Below are positions 17,969 to 25,659 of a stretch of 64,000 bases of DNA, in pieces. The notes beneath the pieces were generated by a model. The model had not been told where the DNA came from and did no database searches. It was given only the letters and a program-made list of their open reading frames with translations. Position numbers and translations under genes: made by a program. Each line of letters starts with the position of its first letter. The first letter of the stretch is position 1. This DNA is from JAGPUQ01 sp036677085 (GTDB taxonomy: Bacteria > Pseudomonadota > Gammaproteobacteria > Pseudomonadales > Porticoccaceae), in assembly GCA_036677085.1 (NCBI GenBank), contig JAKFFI010000036.1:89837-153836 (forward strand), read 5' to 3'.

Positions 17969-19081
17969 TCAGCCCAGGCCCCGCCGCAGGCGCCACACGC
18001 TCAGCGCAAGCAGTGCGCTGCCGATCGCCGCCATGGCGACGAGCCGCGGCCAAAGCACATCGAGTCCCACCCCCTTGAGGAACAACCCCAGCACCGCGTC
18101 CATGTAGTGGCGCAGCGGACTCAGTTCGGTCAGGTATTGCAGCCAGAGCGGCATGCTCTCCAGCGGCACGATGGTGCCGGACAGAAACAGCAGCGGCATC
18201 AGCGCCAGCATCGAGATCAGCAACGCCTGTTGCAGCGTGTCGGATACCGCTGCCACCAGAATGCCGATGCCCAGACTGCTCAACAAGAATACGCCCGACA
18301 TCAGCAGAAACAGCGGCAGGCTGCCGCGCAGCGGCACGCCGACCGCGGTCGCCACCAGCAGACTCGGGAACAGCGCCAGCAGGCCGACCAGCAGCGGCGG
18401 CAACAGCTTGGCGACGACCATCTCGCCGGGCGACACCGGGGTCACCAACAGCTGTTCCAGCGTACCCGACTCCTTCTCGCGCACGATGCCCGCCGCGGCG
18501 GTGATCACCCCCACCATCATGCCGGCCAGCGCCATCATCGACAGCACCATGAAGTAGCCGTAGTCGAGTTCGGAGTTGTACCAGACGCGCGGGCGATGCT
18601 CGATCGGCGCGGCGGGTGCACCCTGCACCGCCGCGCGCTCGATGGCAAAGTTCTGCACGATGCGCTGGGCATAGCCCTGGGCGACGCTCGCGGCATTGGC
18701 ATTGGCGCCGTCGAGCAGCAACTGCACACTCGCGGTCTCGCCGCGGGCGAGCTGGCGGGAGAACTCTTTCGGGATGACCACCGCCGCCAGCGTCTCGCCC
18801 CGATCGAGTTGCCGCGCCGCTTCCGCGTCGGTAGCGGTGGCGTGGCTGACGCTGAAATAGCCCGAACTGGCGAAGTCCTGCCGCAGCGCGCGGCTCTCGG
18901 CCGAGCCGGAGAGATCCACGAACACCGTCGGCAGGTTGCGCACATCGAAGGACATGGCTGTGGTGCACATCAGCACCTCGCCGGTGTAGAGGTAAAGAAT
19001 CAACGCCAGCATGGCGCGGGCATTCAGGAACTGGATCAGCTCCTTGCGCACCAGCCCCGCGAATCTGCGCCCGCCGCCCAT
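17969..19081 (-). CDS. ABC-2 type exporter permease (YbhR-like)
   Basis: This inner-membrane permease has 370 residues. It begins FAGLVRKELIQFLNARAMLALILYLYTGEVL with one helix, then has a periplasmic domain of about 140 residues and five C-terminal helices. These include GIVREKESGTLEQLLVTP (the coupling segment) and SPLRHYMDAVLGLFLKGVG. This is the layout of E. coli YbhR/YhhJ. Its ATG overlaps the stop of the other permease (TGATG), so the two are made in equal amounts and probably form a heterodimer served by the double ATPase. Confidence 0.9.
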   Translation of the reverse strand: MGGGRRFAGLVRKELIQFLNARAMLALILYLYTGEVLMCTTAMSFDVRNLPTVFVDLSGSAESRALRQDFASSGYFSVSHATATDAEAARQLDRGETLAAVVIPKEFSRQLARGETASVQLLLDGANANAASVAQGYAQRIVQNFAIERAAVQGAPAAPIEHRPRVWYNSELDYGYFMVLSMMALAGMMVGVITAAAGIVREKESGTLEQLLVTPVSPGEMVVAKLLPPLLVGLLALFPSLLVATAVGVPLRGSLPLFLLMSGVFLLSSLGIGILVAAVSDTLQQALLISMLALMPLLFLSGTIVPLESMPLWLQYLTELSPLRHYMDAVLGLFLKGVGLDVLWPRLVAMAAIGSALLALSVWRLRRGLG

Positions 19082-20208
19082 CACGCCACCTTCTTGCGAA
19101 ACAGGCGCGTGGTGAGTGCGAACACCAGCAGCGTGTACAGCGTGAGCGCCAGAAACTGCGGCCACAGTACATCGATCCCGACGCCCTTCATGGCGATGCC
19201 GCGCACGATCTCGATGAAATACCGGGCCGGGAAAAGATAGGTGTAAAGCTGGAACATCAGCGGCATGGTGAAGATCGGGAACAGCAGCCCGGAAAACAGG
19301 AACGATGGCATCAGGGTGGCGAGCAGCGCCAGCAACATGGCGACCAGCTGGCTGCGGGTGACGCTGGAGATGAGCAGCCCCAGCCCCACGGTGCAGAATA
19401 CATAGATGACCGTGGCCCCCAGAAACAGCGGAAAGCTGCCCAGAAACGGGATATGGAACCACCACAGGCCGCCGGCCAGGACCATCAACATTTCCAGAAA
19501 GGCGATGCCGGCATAGGGCAGCATCTTGCCGGCGATGAACTCGTACGGCCGGATCGGCGATACGAAGATCTGCTGGACCGAGCCCGCCTCCTTCTCGCGC
19601 ACCACCGCCAGCGCGGTGAGCAGCGGCGGAAAGGCCATCAGGATGGCGCCGAGCAGGCCGAGCACGATGGTGTTGCGGCTCTCCAGCGATGCATTGAACC
19701 AGACCCGACTTTCCACCCGCACCGCCGACGGCGGCGCGCCGCCGTGCGCGGCCAGGCGCATCGCCGCCCGCTCGAAGGCATAGTCCTGGATGATCGCCTC
19801 GGCGTAACCGACCACCACCATCGCCGTGGCGGAAAACGAGCCGTCGGTGACCGTCTGCACCACCGCTGTTTCGCCGCGGACGAGCTTGCGCTCGAAATCC
19901 TCCGGGATGATCAACACCAGGGTCGCGCGACCGCCGTCGAGCAGCGCGGCAATCTCGCCCTGGGCGTGAACCTCGTGGCTGCGCTTGAAGTAACCGGAGT
20001 GCGGGAAGCGCTCGGCCAGGGCGCGGCTGGCGGCGCTGCGGTCCTGATCGTAGACCGCCAGGCGCGCATCCCTGACATCCAGCGACAGCGCCGCGCCGAA
20101 CAAATACAGCATCAGCAGCGGCAGCACCGCCGCGACCGCAATGGTGACCGGGTCGCGGCGGATCTCGCGCAGCTCCTTCCAGGCGATGGTCCAGATCAGG
20201 CTGCGCAT
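19081..20208 (-). CDS. ABC-2 type exporter permease (YbhS-like)
   Basis: This is the second permease half (375 residues) with the same architecture: an N-terminal helix VTIAVAAVLPLLMLYLFG, a periplasmic domain containing SHEVHAQGEIAALLDGG, and five helices with VVREKEAGSVQQIFVSP. The start ATG 20208 overlaps the ATPase stop (TGATG). An adjacent GTG at 20211 is possible but lies inside the upstream gene. It pairs with the preceding ATPase and following permease as a YbhFSR-type exporter. Confidence 0.9.
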   Translation of the reverse strand: MRSLIWTIAWKELREIRRDPVTIAVAAVLPLLMLYLFGAALSLDVRDARLAVYDQDRSAASRALAERFPHSGYFKRSHEVHAQGEIAALLDGGRATLVLIIPEDFERKLVRGETAVVQTVTDGSFSATAMVVVGYAEAIIQDYAFERAAMRLAAHGGAPPSAVRVESRVWFNASLESRNTIVLGLLGAILMAFPPLLTALAVVREKEAGSVQQIFVSPIRPYEFIAGKMLPYAGIAFLEMLMVLAGGLWWFHIPFLGSFPLFLGATVIYVFCTVGLGLLISSVTRSQLVAMLLALLATLMPSFLFSGLLFPIFTMPLMFQLYTYLFPARYFIEIVRGIAMKGVGIDVLWPQFLALTLYTLLVFALTTRLFRKKVA

Positions 20209-22172
20209 CACGCCTGCCCACCGCCGGCCGCGTCCAGACGTGCCTGCTCCATCTGGATGAAGGTCATGAACACGTCCTCGATGCCGAGCGGCACCGGCTC
20301 GAGGCGCTGCACCCGATGGCCGGCGGCCTCAAGGCGGGCGAGCAGCTGCGGCTGCGCTGCCGCCGCATCGTCCACCAGCAGGTGCAGGCGGTCGCCGAAA
20401 AACGACACCTGCACGTCGGGCTCGTCACCCAGCAGCGCCAGCGCCGCGATCGGCCGGTCGCATTCGAGTTCGAGCATTTCGCCGGCACGCATGCCCTCGC
20501 ACAACGCCCGCGGCGAGCCGAGCGCGATCAGGCGGCCGTTGTGGAGCAGGCCCAGGGTGTGGCAGTGCTCGGCCTCGTCCATGTAGTGGGTGGTCACGAA
20601 CACCGTCACGCCGCGCCCGGCGAGTTCGCCGATCAAGTCCCAGAAGCCCCGCCGCGACAGCGGGTCCACCCCGGCGGTGGGCTCGTCGAGAAACAGCACA
20701 TCGGGCTCGTGCAGCACGGCGCAGGCCAGCGCCAGGCGCTGCTTGATCCCGCCCGACAGCGCGCCGGTGAGCCGGGCTTCCTCCCCTTGCAGCCCGGCGA
20801 GTTGCAAGGCCCAGGCGCGGCGCGCCGCAAGTTTCGCCCGCGGCACCTGATAGACGCCGGCGAAGAAGTCGAGGTTCTCGCCCACCGACAGATCGTCATA
20901 GAGCGAGAAGCGCTGCGACATGTAGCCGATGCGGCTGCGCAGTGCGCGGGCGTCGGTGCCGAGCCGGATGCCGGCGACCGTCGCCTGTCCGGCGCTCGGG
21001 GTGAGCAGGCCGCACAGCATCTTGATAGTGGTGGTCTTGCCGGAGCCGTTCGGGCCCAGAAAACCGAAAATCTCGCCGCGGCGCACGCGCAGGCTGATCC
21101 GGTCCACCGCCGTGAACTTGCCAAAGCGCATGCTGAGCTCATCCACGGCAACGGCGTCGCCCTCCGCCACCGGCCGCGCCTCGGCGGGCGCCGCGACGGC
21201 GGCCGGGGCCGCCGGCAACAGCGCCACGAACACGTCTTCGAGGCTCGCCGCGACCGACCGTGCGCTGTCCACCTCGACGCCTTCGCCCGCCAGCGCGGCG
21301 CGCCAGGCCGCATCGTCGGACTCCGCCGCGCGCAGGTGCAGGCGCTCGCCGACCGCGTAGGGCCGGCTCTGCGGCAACACGCGCTGGATTGCCGCAAGCG
21401 CACGGCGCTGTGGGCGCGCCGCAATTTCAAGCATCCGTCCCGAACCGGCGCGCAGCGCGCGCGGCGTGTCGCAGGCGATGCGGCGCCCCTCGTGCAGCAG
21501 CGCGACGCGGGTGCAACGCTCGGCCTCGTCCATGTAGGGCGTGGAGACAACGATGGTGGTGCCCGCGGTGAGCGCCCGGTAGAGGATGTTCCAGAACTCG
21601 CGCCGCGACACCGGGTCCACGCCGGTGGTGGGCTCGTCGAGGATCAGCAGCGGCGGCGCGTGGATCAGGGCGCAGCACAGCGCGAGCTTTTTCTGCATGC
21701 CGCCGGACAGCAGGCGCGCCGGCCGCTGGCGATGGCGGCCCAGACGTGCGAAGGCGAGCAGCTCGGCCTTGCGCGCGGCGCCTTCCGGGCCGGGTACCCG
21801 GTGCAGCGCGGCGAAGAAATCCAGGTTCTCATCCACCGTCAGACGGCCGTAGAGGCTGAAGCTCTGCGACATGTAGCCGATGCGGGCGGTGAGCTGCGCC
21901 GCGTCGCGCACGCTGTCGTACCCGAGCACCTTGGCGTGTCCTTCGCTCGGGTCGAGCAGGCCGGCGAGAATCTGTAGCGTGGTGGTCTTGCCGGCGCCGT
22001 CCGAGCCCAGCAGCCCGAACACCTCGCCGCCGCGCACATCGAGGTCGAGGCCGGTCAAGGCGGCTCGGCCGCCGTAGCGCCGGCCGAGCCCGCGGGCCTC
22101 GATCACCCACTCTGGCAGCGCGCCCCGGCCAGTGGCCGCCGGCGCGGGATCGGGATGCGCGGGAGCGACCAT
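20208..22172 (-). CDS. ABC exporter protein with two fused ATPase domains (YbhF-like)
   Basis: This cytoplasmic ATPase (654 residues) contains two complete nucleotide-binding domains. Domain 1 has Walker A GSDGAGKT, signature LSGGMQKKLALCCALIH and Walker B LLILDEPTTGVDP. Domain 2 has GPNGSGKT, LSGGIKQRLALACAVLHEP and VLFLDEPTAGVDP. E. coli YbhF is the same kind of tandem protein. The start at MVAPAHPDPAP (22172) is 52 bases after the HlyD gene; an ATG at 22193 is an alternative. Together with the HlyD protein and two permeases it forms a YbhGFSR-type export system, in E. coli linked to drug and cation efflux. Confidence 0.9.
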   Translation of the reverse strand: MVAPAHPDPAPAATGRGALPEWVIEARGLGRRYGGRAALTGLDLDVRGGEVFGLLGSDGAGKTTTLQILAGLLDPSEGHAKVLGYDSVRDAAQLTARIGYMSQSFSLYGRLTVDENLDFFAALHRVPGPEGAARKAELLAFARLGRHRQRPARLLSGGMQKKLALCCALIHAPPLLILDEPTTGVDPVSRREFWNILYRALTAGTTIVVSTPYMDEAERCTRVALLHEGRRIACDTPRALRAGSGRMLEIAARPQRRALAAIQRVLPQSRPYAVGERLHLRAAESDDAAWRAALAGEGVEVDSARSVAASLEDVFVALLPAAPAAVAAPAEARPVAEGDAVAVDELSMRFGKFTAVDRISLRVRRGEIFGFLGPNGSGKTTTIKMLCGLLTPSAGQATVAGIRLGTDARALRSRIGYMSQRFSLYDDLSVGENLDFFAGVYQVPRAKLAARRAWALQLAGLQGEEARLTGALSGGIKQRLALACAVLHEPDVLFLDEPTAGVDPLSRRGFWDLIGELAGRGVTVFVTTHYMDEAEHCHTLGLLHNGRLIALGSPRALCEGMRAGEMLELECDRPIAALALLGDEPDVQVSFFGDRLHLLVDDAAAAQPQLLARLEAAGHRVQRLEPVPLGIEDVFMTFIQMEQARLDAAGGGQA

Positions 22173-22224
22173 CAACCCGACCCCGCCACACATCTCCCGC
22201 GCGGGATGGGGCCACAAGATCGCG

Positions 22225-23184
22225 TCACCGGGGCACCACCAGTTGTTGCGGCCAGGGTACGTCGGGCTGCCAGCGCAGCCAGGCATCGGCCGGCATGCCG
22301 GGCTTCAGGTAACCCTCCGGGTTGTCCACCGCCAGCACCACGCCGAACACCAGGCGGGCGCGCTCGTCGGGCATGTGGATGTCCTTGGGCGTGAACTGGG
22401 CGCGCGGGTCCACCCGCGCCACGCGGGCATCGAAATAGCGCTCCGGGAAGGCGTCCACACGCACCCGCGCCGGGCCGTCCAGCTTGATCTTGCCGATCTG
22501 GCTCTCGGGCAGGTAGACCTTCAGTTCGATACGGGTCAGATCGGCCATCACCGCCACTGTGCGTCCCGGAGTTGCGAGTTCGCCCACCTCGACGCCCTTG
22601 GTTAGCACGGTGCCGGCGGCGGGGGCGCGGATCACGGCCTTGCCCAGCTGCGAGCGCAGTAGTTCGACCTCGCGCGCGGCGGCCTCCTGTTGCGCCGCCG
22701 CCTGCTCCTGGCGCGCCGTAAGCGCCTCGACCAGACCCTGGGCCTCGCGCTGCTGGTTCTCGGCGCGCTCGAGCAGTTGCGCGGATACGTTGCCGGCCGC
22801 GCCGAGCTGGCGATAGCGCGCGAGATCGGTCTGCGCTGTGGCGAGGTGATGACGGGCGGTGTCGATCTGGCGGGCGACGTCGGCCCGGGCGCTCTGGGCG
22901 GCCAGGGCATTGGCCTCGGCCCGCCGCAGACGCGTGGTCAGATCGGTGGTGTCGAGCCGCACCAGCACCGCATCCGCCGCCACTGTGCGGCCCTCCACCA
23001 GCGCGCTGTCCAGTACCCGCCCGGTCACCTCGGCACTGACCGTCACCTCGGTCGCCTCGATGCGCCCGTTGCCGTAGAGCAGACCCGGTGGCAAGGTCGG
23101 CGGCGCCAGCCACAGGAACAGCACGTACGACACCGCCGCGAGACCGAGTATGCCGGCCAGCGTCCACATCCAGCTTTTGCGCAT
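22225..23184 (-). CDS. HlyD/YbhG-type membrane fusion protein of the ABC exporter
   Basis: This 319-residue protein is anchored in the inner membrane by an N-terminal helix (WTLAGILGLAAVSYVLFLWL). It has half-lipoyl segments IEATEVTVSAEVTGRVLDS and VIRAPAAGTVLTKGVEVGE flanking a coiled-coil hairpin (about residues 80-165), then the beta-barrel part. GGAG 7 bases before ATG 23184 favours this start over ATG 23190. It heads the ABC exporter operon and would span the periplasm. No dedicated outer-membrane partner is in this operon; the TolC-like protein at 10.9-12.1 kb could serve both pumps. Confidence 0.88.
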   Translation of the reverse strand: MRKSWMWTLAGILGLAAVSYVLFLWLAPPTLPPGLLYGNGRIEATEVTVSAEVTGRVLDSALVEGRTVAADAVLVRLDTTDLTTRLRRAEANALAAQSARADVARQIDTARHHLATAQTDLARYRQLGAAGNVSAQLLERAENQQREAQGLVEALTARQEQAAAQQEAAAREVELLRSQLGKAVIRAPAAGTVLTKGVEVGELATPGRTVAVMADLTRIELKVYLPESQIGKIKLDGPARVRVDAFPERYFDARVARVDPRAQFTPKDIHMPDERARLVFGVVLAVDNPEGYLKPGMPADAWLRWQPDVPWPQQLVVPR

Positions 23185-23308
23185 CGTCATTCTCCAATCA
23201 GCGCTTGTGTCAGAGATGCAGCCGCGGTCATCAGCGCCGCACGGCTTCTGAAGCCTGGGCATCGTGACATCCCCGCCATCCGGTGTCCTCGCTCGCTCGA
23301 TATCGGCG

Positions 23309-23953
23309 TCATGCCGCGACGACACTACCCCGGCTGCTTCTGAAGTACAGATACACCACACCACTCAGCATCGCCGCAAAGAAACACCAGACGGATATGA
23401 ACCACACCGCGTAGAACCCGTAAGCCGCGAGGAAGGACAGCAATGCGACGACGCCAAATGCCACCACCGCCTTATGGCTCGAGAAAAACAGGCTGATGCA
23501 GGTCGCTGCCAAATACCCCCCCATCACGACCGGAGCGTAAAAATGCGGGGACACATACAGGATATGCCCGCCTATCGCTTCGGCCCGGACCGAAAAAAGG
23601 ACCAGGATGTACAACAGATACAGACCGACCGCCGCCCCGACCCACAGGAATGCCAATAGCGCCTTTCTGCGCCACGGCACCGGCTCCAGCAACAGAACCG
23701 CGAGCGGCACATGGATCGGCCACAGCACATGGGAGAACAGCGAGTAGAGCTGCGCCATGAACGCATTGAGCTGCGGCGCATCGTGCCGAAAGCCGAGCCA
23801 GATGACCCCTTCGACGAGCTGCTGCACTCCGAACAGCACCGGGATCAGCGCAAAGGGCAGTTCGGTCTTGCGGACGGCTTTTTTTACGGTTACCGCGCCA
23901 ACGGCGAGCAGGGCTGTTCCGGCGATCAAACTTGCTGAGGCAGAGAAACACAT
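23309..23953 (-). CDS. DUF6629-type multi-pass membrane protein
   Basis: This 214-residue integral membrane protein has about seven hydrophobic helices. The N-terminus MCFSASASLIAGTALLAVG and GVQQLVEGVIWLG are what I recall for DUF6629, a family of unknown function. The start is set at the MCFSAS methionine because the upstream open frame is low-complexity Pro/Arg coding without membrane character. It is the last gene before the ABC exporter operon, and its role in the metal block is unknown. Confidence 0.65.
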   Translation of the reverse strand: MCFSASASLIAGTALLAVGAVTVKKAVRKTELPFALIPVLFGVQQLVEGVIWLGFRHDAPQLNAFMAQLYSLFSHVLWPIHVPLAVLLLEPVPWRRKALLAFLWVGAAVGLYLLYILVLFSVRAEAIGGHILYVSPHFYAPVVMGGYLAATCISLFFSSHKAVVAFGVVALLSFLAAYGFYAVWFISVWCFFAAMLSGVVYLYFRSSRGSVVAA

Positions 23954-24092
23954 CGGGCTCGTCTGGGTTGGGGGGCGCCGACCGGGGTCGGATACGGCGT
24001 GGGCAACAGGCCGGAATCGCCAGCCAGTCTCGTTGTGCGGCAGCGCCCGACCTGCGGGGGCGAGCGCTGGCGTGCTCATGGGGCCGGTTCGG

Positions 24093-24746
24093 CTAGCCGG
24101 CCGGATTGGCGGCGCCCCGCCAGCGAGGAAAAAACGCCGGCACCCGCGCCGCGTACGCTGCATACTCGGCGCCGAAGGCCGCCACCTCGCGCTCCTCGCG
24201 CCGCGCCAGGCGCAGGTACATGAACACCAGGATCGGAAACATGGTGAGCGTCACCAGCGTCGGCCATTGCAGCAGAAAACCGAACATGATCAGCACGAAG
24301 CCGTCGTACTGTGGGTGGCGCACGCGGGCGTAGGGTCCGGTCGTGGCCAGTCGATGGGTGCGCTGAACCGCGAACAACACTTTCCACGCCGCCGCCAGCA
24401 GCCAGAAGCCGCCGCCGATGAACGCCGCGCTGAGCAGGTGAAACGGCCCGAAGTGAGGATTTCCCTGCCAGCCGAAGAGCATCTCCAGCAGGTGCCCGGA
24501 GTCGTGCGCGAACCAGTCCACGCCCGGAAAGCGGCTCGATAGCCAGCCGGAAAGCAGGTAAATCGTCAGTGGAAAGCCATACATCTCCGCGAAATACGCC
24601 ACCAGAAAAGCGGAAAACGCCCCGAAGGAGCGCCAGTCGCGCGAACTCTGCGGCTTGGCGAAGCTGAAGGCGAAAATGATGAATATCAGCGCGTTGATAA
24701 TCACCAGAGACCACAGGCCGTAGGCGGGCGGGGATGCGGAATCCAT
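24093..24746 (-). CDS. Isoprenylcysteine carboxyl methyltransferase (ICMT/PEMT)-like membrane protein
   Basis: This 217-residue protein has about five membrane helices. The C-terminal cofactor-binding pattern GPYARVRHPQYDGFVLIMFG and RREEREVAAFG are as in the ICMT/phospholipid methyltransferase superfamily (RHPxY and the ExxL-type glutamate). Bacterial homologues often sit beside copper P-ATPases and DUF2933 genes, as here. The substrate is unknown, and true prenylcysteine methylation is unlikely in a bacterium. Confidence 0.8.
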   Translation of the reverse strand: MDSASPPAYGLWSLVIINALIFIIFAFSFAKPQSSRDWRSFGAFSAFLVAYFAEMYGFPLTIYLLSGWLSSRFPGVDWFAHDSGHLLEMLFGWQGNPHFGPFHLLSAAFIGGGFWLLAAAWKVLFAVQRTHRLATTGPYARVRHPQYDGFVLIMFGFLLQWPTLVTLTMFPILVFMYLRLARREEREVAAFGAEYAAYAARVPAFFPRWRGAANPAG

Positions 24747-24967
24747 TGGGAATCTCCTTCGGTCGCGTCATGGGAGCGGCCGCGTGGCCGGTGGTTATGC
24801 CGATCGCTGTCGGCGCGCCTGGTCCTGGCGCGTCATCGCGGCGCTCGCCCTTGGCGGACCACCCAAGGGTGACGGTATTCGAATTCCGCGCGGGTGACCC
24901 GGGGTGCTCTGGCGCATGCCCGGTGATCATGGCCACGGGCAGCACGCCCACATAGATCGTCATGCCG

Positions 24968-25066
24968 TCAGAGTGAGCGGCTGGCCGGGGTAACGGGGGT
25001 CGCCGCGGCGCTGGCGGCGAAGATCAGCAGCAACGCGGCAGTGCCAAGGCGTAGTGCGGTTGTCAT
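24968..25066 (-). CDS. Possible 32-residue secreted peptide or truncated gene
   Basis: The ATG at 25066, 4 bases after the DUF2933 stop, opens a 32-codon frame. It encodes a typical signal peptide (LRLGTAALLLIFAASAAA), then only about ten residues (TPVTPASRSL) before a TGA. It could be a remnant of a periplasmic protein truncated by a nonsense or frameshift change, or a very small exported peptide. No strong Shine-Dalgarno is visible. The next 220 bases toward the ICMT-like gene contain no further convincing gene. Confidence 0.35.
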   Translation of the reverse strand: MTTALRLGTAALLLIFAASAAATPVTPASRSL

Positions 25067-25070
25067 ATTG

Positions 25071-25334
25071 CTACCCATCGTCCCGCTTACCGTTGCCGGT
25101 TGCAGTTCGGTCACCACGGCGGTCGCCGTGCCCCCCATGCCCTCCGTGGTGAAACAGATGCATCAGGGGACAGGCGAGCAGCAGGAGAAAGGGCAGGTAG
25201 CCGAGAAAGGGCAACAGGTGCGCCCGATGCTCGGTAACCAGAAAAAACCCGCCGATCGCCAAAAAGCCGATCAGCACCCAGTTGCTTCTCCGGCCGTGTG
25301 GGCGGCGGCCGTCTGCATCCTGTTCATTGTCCAT
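25071..25334 (-). CDS. DUF2933 family small membrane protein
   Basis: This 87-residue protein has two hydrophobic segments (WVLIGFLAIGGFFLVTEH and FLGYLPFLLLLACPLMHLF), followed by a His/Gly-rich tail (HHGGHGGHGD). The TEHRAHL...PLLLLACPLMH pattern is characteristic of DUF2933, regularly found next to copper/heavy-metal ATPases. The His-rich end could bind metal, which is an inference. Confidence 0.82.
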   Translation of the reverse strand: MDNEQDADGRRPHGRRSNWVLIGFLAIGGFFLVTEHRAHLLPFLGYLPFLLLLACPLMHLFHHGGHGGHGDRRGDRTATGNGKRDDG

Positions 25335-25455
25335 GGCGTACTTCCTCGATTAACCGGTTGACACCCCCGGCGGGCGAGCGGCGGGGGTGTCACCGTCTGG
25401 TCCATCGTCATTTGCATCCTGCGCTATCCACGCCGTACCGTCTGGTCCACCCGGC

Positions 25456-25527
25456 TCACGCGGCCGCCAGTTGCTTGCGCTTCAGCAGCGCCAAATTCAC
25501 GATCACCGACAGGGAGCTCGCAGCACC
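25456..25527 (-). pseudogene. Remnant: C-terminal tail of a second heavy-metal P-type ATPase
   Basis: Minus-strand translation gives GAASSLSVIVNLALLKRKQL and three alanines before a stop. This matches the last membrane helix of copper P-ATPases, where S-S-x-S-V-x-x-N-A-L-R-L precedes a basic end; the intact copA next door ends FSSVSVVGNALRLRR. No start or catalytic part is present, so it is debris. It abuts a fragment of a different gene at about 25520-25530. Confidence 0.6.
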
Positions 25528-25645
25528 CGGCCCAGGCAATCGGCCGACACCGGCACGTGCAGCGGCGCGCCGGTGTCGTACACCGCCATGCCGCGCCTCA
25601 GCTCGCTGGTGCCGTGCAGCGTCACCGCTCGGAGGCGATCACCAC
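25520..25645 (-). pseudogene. Remnant: internal fragment of an F1-ATPase beta subunit (atpD-like)
   Basis: On the minus strand this reads VTLHGTSELRRGMAVYDTGA then PLHVPVSADCLGRVL. It is recognisably the segment of F1-ATPase beta near residue 60-90 (consensus VR-x-x-x-L-x-x-T-x-GL-x-RG-x-x-V-x-DTGAP-x-x-VPVG-x-x-x-LGR). It resembles the beta subunits of alternative (N-type) ATPases. Only about 40 codons remain; the frame then runs into the P-ATPase tail. It begins right after the copA stop, marking a recombination or deletion scar. Confidence 0.6.
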
Positions 25646-25659
25646 CACTGGCCACTGCG

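Noticed and set aside
20316..21977. 553-codon open frame on the plus strand
   Set aside because: Complementary to the double-ATPase ABC gene, whose Walker motifs are intact on the other strand.
24747..24963. Upstream minus-strand open frame beginning MTIYVGVLPVAMITGH
   Set aside because: It runs in a different frame through the ICMT-like gene, shows no family similarity and has no ribosome site; treated as non-coding.
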